Part shown: positions 59,762 through 64,000 of the stretch, piece after piece
Numbering within the stretch: position 1 is the stretch's first letter
Layout: each line of letters starts with the position of its first letter
Assembly: GCA_031308135.1 (NCBI GenBank)
Contig: JAHLJT010009436.1
Location: forward strand, 122,427,608-122,491,607
Direction: 5' to 3'
From: Acheta domesticus
Lineage: Eukaryota > Arthropoda > Insecta > Orthoptera > Gryllidae
Length of the DNA stretch: 64,000 bases
The notes under the pieces: model-generated
The model's database searches: none
Seen by the model: the letters and a program-made list of their open reading frames with translations, nothing else
Told to the model about the DNA's origin: nothing
Translations under genes and position numbers: made by a program

Positions 59762-61397
59762 CAGGGTTGGGCAAAATACTTGAAAAATGTATTTTCGATA
59801 CAAAATACAAAATACTTCGCCGAAAGTATTTTAGATACCAAATACAAAATACTTTCATAGAAGTATTTTAGATACAAAATACAAAATAGTATTTTAAAAT
59901 ACTTTTGAAAATACAAAATACAACCAACCAATATCTTCTATCCTATTTTTTCTCTTTTAACAATCATTCACGTTCAATAAAAGATCACATGAGATTTAAA
60001 TTTTTTTATTAAAATGTATAATAACATTCTTTATACAAAAATGTTTCAAATTAAATTTTCAACCCATTTCAGGTATCCGTATGGGGTCATTCATAAATTA
60101 CATAACGCTAAAGGGGGAGGTAGGGGGTCTGAGGCAGCGTTACGCTGCGTCACATAGAGATAGCGAAGTGCGTTACAAAGGGGAGGGGGTATTGAAAATA
60201 CTCGAAATTTGCGTTACGTAATTTATGGACGGCCCCTATCATTTGTGATGTAACATAAATCACATGATAAAAACATAAATCAATATTACGTAGAATCATT
60301 ATTGAACATTTTGCGATAATACTATTTAACAAGTTCAGTAGTTAGTTAATTCCTACCGTATTTTGCATCACAATAAATTATTAATACATTCTCCAAGTTT
60401 TCAACAGAAAATGAATGTTTCTTATCAGTCAAGATCACTTTGCTTTCGGGGAAATTCAATCGCTTTATCTTAGAAACGGAGGCAGCTTCTCCACGAAGTC
60501 AGGAAGTAGTGGCGTGGAGACGTTTATCGCTAGATCCTTGTCCGGTATATTCATTTCTTGCTCTCTTACAGGCGACAAAATGAGAGAAGAGGATAAAAAG
60601 GTGCAAGAGGACAAATACAATTTAGGTTGTTAAAAGTAACTTAAAATGAATATCATCCGTGTCTGGGTTGCCGACACGGAAGAAAAAAGACAAAAGAAGT
60701 CATAGACAAAAGAAATTAGGCAAAATAGTTTCATTTTAGGTTTTTAAACGTAAAATAGGCACAAATAGTTATTAATATTGAAATAGGCTTTTTTAGACGC
60801 TATAAAATTGACGGGTTTTAGTGCAAAGAAACTTAAAATGTATATAAAAAGCTTCATTTAGTACAAGGTACCCAGGAAAAAAATAGAGTTTTACCTAAAT
60901 ATACCATAACGAAATATCAGCTCTTAAAAACACCGCAAGCACACGTTTTTAATCACTGCGCAAAACCACAGGGCCAGGAGGCACACACATGGGCAGCACT
61001 CGTTCTGGCACGCGGAGCCTGCTCTTCGAGAAATTGAATCTGAGCTCGCGATTACAGCGACGGTGTAAGAAACACATCTTACACAGTGATTACAGCGCTC
61101 CTCCGGTTATCTCCTGTTGAACCGACGGAGGGAGAAAACGTAATCGGAGGAACCGGAGGTCCGGTCGCACTCGTCCACGTGGCGGGACACTCTCTATTTA
61201 CTGGTCCAATCAATGTTTGTGACGGATAAAGAAAAAGTATTTTTGTATTTTGGAAATACAAAATACTGTCAGAAAGTATTTTCGATACAAATACAAAATA
61301 CATGTTTCAATATGTATTTTCGATACAAAATACAAATTACAAAAGTATCGAAAATACGTATTTTAAATACAAGTATTTTCGATACTGCCCAACTCTG
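59762..61397. mobile_element. hAT element (family 5) inside the piggyBac transposase
   Basis: Ends CAGGGTTGGGCAAAATACTT and CAGAGTTGGGCAGTATCG with a perfect 8-bp duplication CGTATGAC (59754-59761 and 61398-61405). Subterminal arrays of GTATTTTCGATACAAAATAC-type motifs lie at both ends, in inverted orientation. No transposase is seen; non-autonomous. Confidence 0.9.
60083..60236. mobile_element. 154-bp MITE inside hAT family 5
   Basis: Ends GGGGTCATTCATAAATTACA and GGGGCCGTCCATAAATTACG, inverted to each other, both continuing to a matching AACGC motif. TAT appears on both sides. This end type is widespread in animal MITEs as I recall it. Confidence 0.8.
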
Positions 61398-61963
61398 CGT
61401 ATGACGTATTGTTATCGCATAAAACCCAAAATTTGATGCCATAGCGAGCAGATTTGTTTGGCATATATTGCCTAAACGGGCATCTGCCCCTGAATGCCAC
61501 TAACTGTTCATCAACAGTTACGTACCATTGCTTCTGGGTTGTAAAGTGTTGGCAAAATTTCAATCCATAATGGCAGCAAATTTGTCCCGAATTCTTCTTT
61601 CATTTCTTGTTTCTTTATCGTCAAATCTAATGATTCCTTCTTGAATACTCTGCTTGTCACTGCACACTCCAGAATACGACTAACGACAAGGAAAGGGTAT
61701 ATTATGTTTTCTTTTCCAAGACGTCTGCGAGCAAACGGAATTCATTCGTAACTCAAGATCATCTAAAAAGCGATAATAAGTTTCTCCACTCCGTAGATAA
61801 ATAAATACATTTCCTAGAAAGATTTCGCAGCATTGTCGCCTCGCTTCGTAATCACCACTGTGAAATACAATCAAAATTCTGTTATAGGACACTAAAGGAC
61901 AAAAAGGACCCGAACACCTTACGTGTGCACTTTTATGATTCTCAAAAACTACAATACATTTTT

Positions 61964-63556
61964 ACTTTCCCGTATACGTACGTATACACGGAGTGATATA
62001 CGTAGTATAGGGAAAGTTATGTAATGCTGCGCGAAAAAATGGCCAATTTTCGGCGGAAAAAAATTAATTGCCAGGCCGTGAAAACGAATAGGTGGATAAA
62101 ACCAGTTGCTAAATTAAGAAAAAAAATCCTCTATCTCGTGGTGTGGTCAAAATCCATGATTTGTTGCTTCTTTATACTTAAAAATCGATTGACGGCATTC
62201 CGTCCGTCTCTCCGTCTGTGGTCAACGCTAGCGCCTAAACCGTTCGGTCGATTTTCTTCAAAATTGATATTCCCCAGTCGATCTGATTCTAGTCGAAGCT
62301 TTGTGATTTTGAAAAAGATTCTTTAAAATTTGGGGGTACTTTATATGAAGCCCCCCGGGCATTTTCAACATTTTCTCAAAAACGGCTCCAAATTTTTTCT
62401 TTAAATTTCTTCTATGAATAGAGGAAAATACACTTTTTAACATGGCATAGGTCCGATTTTCACGTACAGCTCTGAATTTTCGAAAATTGTGAAAGTTTGA
62501 ATTTTTTTTCGGCGTCTTTCTCCAACTACAAAATTGAAGATAAGAGATTTTTCTTCAAATAAAATTTGTTCTGCATATTGAGTTCTTTAATAAAGGTCAT
62601 GTAAATGTTTTTTCACAATTTTGGTAGTTTTCGTGCAATATTGCGTGCAATATGTGCAATTTTAAAAAATTACAAAAACAAAATTTTCTCAAAAACGGCT
62701 CCAAATTTTTCTTTAAACTTTTGGTAGGGATAGTGGTAAATGTACTCTATCAATGACATAAAAGCCATTTTGGTATATCGGTTGGTTTTTTCAAAAATTA
62801 CAAAAATGTAAATTTTTTTACTTGTCACTCACGTCGTTAATATTTACATTATCGGCGATTTTTTTACATTATTATATTTACGAGTATATATGCTTTAAAT
62901 AATGTCAAGTAAAGTTTCTCGAAAACACTACCGTTTTCTGTGAAAAGTAGCTCAAATTTCGGCATTTTCAGAAATGCTCAAATGTCATTTTCTCGTATAT
63001 GGCTGCACTTTTTTTCTTGAAACTTTTGTAACGGATAGTGCTAATTACACTCATTTGTATAGCGTGAAGTTTATTTTGAGTTTTTTTGTTTTTTTCAAAA
63101 ATTATATAAATGTAAATTTTTTGAAAGATCTCTCACATCTTTAATATGCACATTATCCGCAATTTGTAAAGATGATTATATTTGTGAGTGTAAGTGCTTC
63201 AAATAACTTCAAATAAAGTATTTTGAAAACTCAAATATTTTCTGTGAAAATGAGCTTCAAATTTCGCATTTTTAGTAGTGCTAAAACGTCATTTTCTCTT
63301 AAACGGCACATCATTTTTAAAAGAAAATTGCCATTTACGGTTAGGTTTTTGTGTTCTTTAATATTCTAAAATTAATGTTTCTGTTCTACCAATAGGAAAC
63401 CGAAAAATTAAGAAAATGACAAAAAAAATGTACTTTTGGCGATGATAGATGGTAGCTGGCAAGAAAGAGTATGTGGCAATTCCGAATAGCTAGCGAAGAC
63501 CCAGGAAAATAGAAAACTAATACGGGAAAGTCTGTGCCATTCTGTAGCACCACTAG
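61964..63556 (+). repeat. full-length HINE-A copy inside piggyBac (reference copy)
   Basis: The clearest copy (1593 bp). The head contains the perfect palindrome GTATACGTACGTATAC within an inverted repeat ACTTTCCC...GGGAAAGT. The GTCC/GTCT tract is at ~62198-62220. Unit cores lie near 62375, 62688, 62994 and 63297. The inverted head motif ATACGGGAAAGT is at 63520-63531, then GTGCC...GTAGCAC and CTAG (63553-63556). It is flanked by T on both sides with no duplication. No coding capacity. Confidence 0.9.
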
Positions 63557-63703
63557 TTATTGCATACATTCAAAATATGAAAGGTAATTTTGACAAAATC
63601 AAAGTCAAGAAATCCCTTGTTGCTAAACCCAAACCGAATTGTTTAGGATAAATTTAAAACCGACGTTGGGTCAAAAAGGACCCGAACGACGCAGCAGGGT
63701 TAA

Positions 63704-64000
63704 TAGCAGGGACATTTCCAGTTAGAGACTTTATGCGATTAGTGATATTGCGAAATACGAACCCAGCGTAAAAGCGATATTGATTATATTAGAGAATAGC
63801 AATTTTTTTCATACCTCCAGGATGATAGTAAGAGATTTCAAAGGAAGCGATCAATCTGATTTCGAAAATGGTCATAAAAAGTTTATATCACGTAAGATTC
63901 AAAATATATTAACGTATTATTTGAAATAAACAAAATCCTATACTAATTATGACATAGTCACTCCATTATATTACTACAAACTCGTATGAGCATGCTTCAT
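63704..64000. other. unassigned flank
   Basis: AT-rich DNA beyond the piggyBac right TTAA. No gene recognised. Confidence 0.4.

Larger units (their letters stand above)
59011..61892 (-). pseudogene. piggyBac transposase, broken
   Basis: Minus strand: an N-proximal piece with FLGNVFIYLRSGETYYRFLD (61892-61680), then YVTVDEQLVAFRGRCPFRQY and YGIKFWVLCDNNTSY (61563-61406). A hAT insertion follows, then YVWNMQPYLGMPPG, and after a frame change MDLTYGLKSHNITCDNNF and the SYLPEKSNKCVIL region, with KGAVDTLDKSLTCY last (59803-59279). The three catalytic Asp positions (VDEQ, TCDN, GAVDTLD) are all visible but not in one frame. The Cys-rich C-terminus is blurred by frameshifts (59280-59011). The first part of the protein is not seen. 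Confidence 0.85.
58804..63699 (-). mobile_element. piggyBac element with nested insertions
   Basis: Perfect 16-bp inverted ends CCCTGCTGCGTCGTTC (58804-58819 and inverse 63684-63699), each flanked by TTAA (58800-58803 and 63700-63703). Inner repeats of the type GGCGTTCGGGTC / GACCCGAACACC occur near 58839 and 61910. Without its insertions (hAT 59762-61397, HINE-A 61964-63556) the element is about 1.7 kb. It carries a broken transposase on the minus strand. Confidence 0.9.

Noticed and set aside
1..64000. CRISPR-like array from the many regular repeats
   Set aside because: The periodic units are ~305 bp, diverged and part of eukaryotic transposons; no short identical repeats with unique spacers occur.

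Overview
The window looks like AT-rich, repeat-dense arthropod (most likely insect) nuclear DNA. The evidence is one multi-exon secreted trypsin-like protease gene, and many decayed transposons of types common in insects: DINE-1-like Helentron derivatives, hAT, piggyBac, Tc1, BEL/Pao, Penelope-like and Jockey-type LINEs. There is no bacterial-style gene packing, and no rRNA gene, convincing tRNA or CRISPR array. The species cannot be named from the sequence.

Layout. 1-640: no gene. 644-14.8 kb: nested and head-to-tail pieces of two related non-autonomous families, called here HINE-A and HINE-B. A 3.7-kb transposon (5355-9061) sits inside one of them; it has ~560-bp terminal inverted repeats and a broken XPG/FEN1-like nuclease gene. 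14.8-19.5 kb: mostly unassigned DNA with (TA)n tracts, a GC-rich LTR-like segment and a dead Tc1 transposase. 19.7-29.4 kb: a graveyard of a Penelope-like element and several LINEs; one LINE is split by a hAT element that carries a second hAT and a HINE-A piece. 30.2-32.9 kb: a Helitron with two successive 3' ends. 33.3-36.4 kb and 55.3-58.2 kb: two copies of one hAT family, both carrying the same nested hAT-like element.

39.7-46.3 kb (minus strand): the only apparently intact host gene, a 253-residue trypsin-like serine protease in seven exons. Its last intron (~5.35 kb) has filled with HINE copies. 46.6-55.0 kb: more HINE-A inserted into HINE-B copies, with a MITE and a probable solo LTR. 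55.1-58.6 kb: a BEL/Pao integrase/DUF5641 fragment split by the second hAT copy. 58.8-63.7 kb: a piggyBac element with perfect 16-bp TIRs and TTAA flanks. It contains a hAT element, which contains a MITE, plus a separate HINE-A copy.

The most notable signal is the HINE system. Each full HINE-A copy begins with a ~55-nt palindromic head starting ACTTTCCC, carries a GTCC/GTCT-rich tract, and has a body of four ~305-bp diverged units. It ends with an inverted copy of the head motif, a small hairpin and (C/T)TAG. Copies lie between T residues without target duplication. This architecture matches Drosophila DINE-1/HINE elements of the Helentron group, but I know of no description of this particular family. 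HINE-B shares both termini with HINE-A but has a different body. No autonomous Rep/Helicase gene lies in the window.
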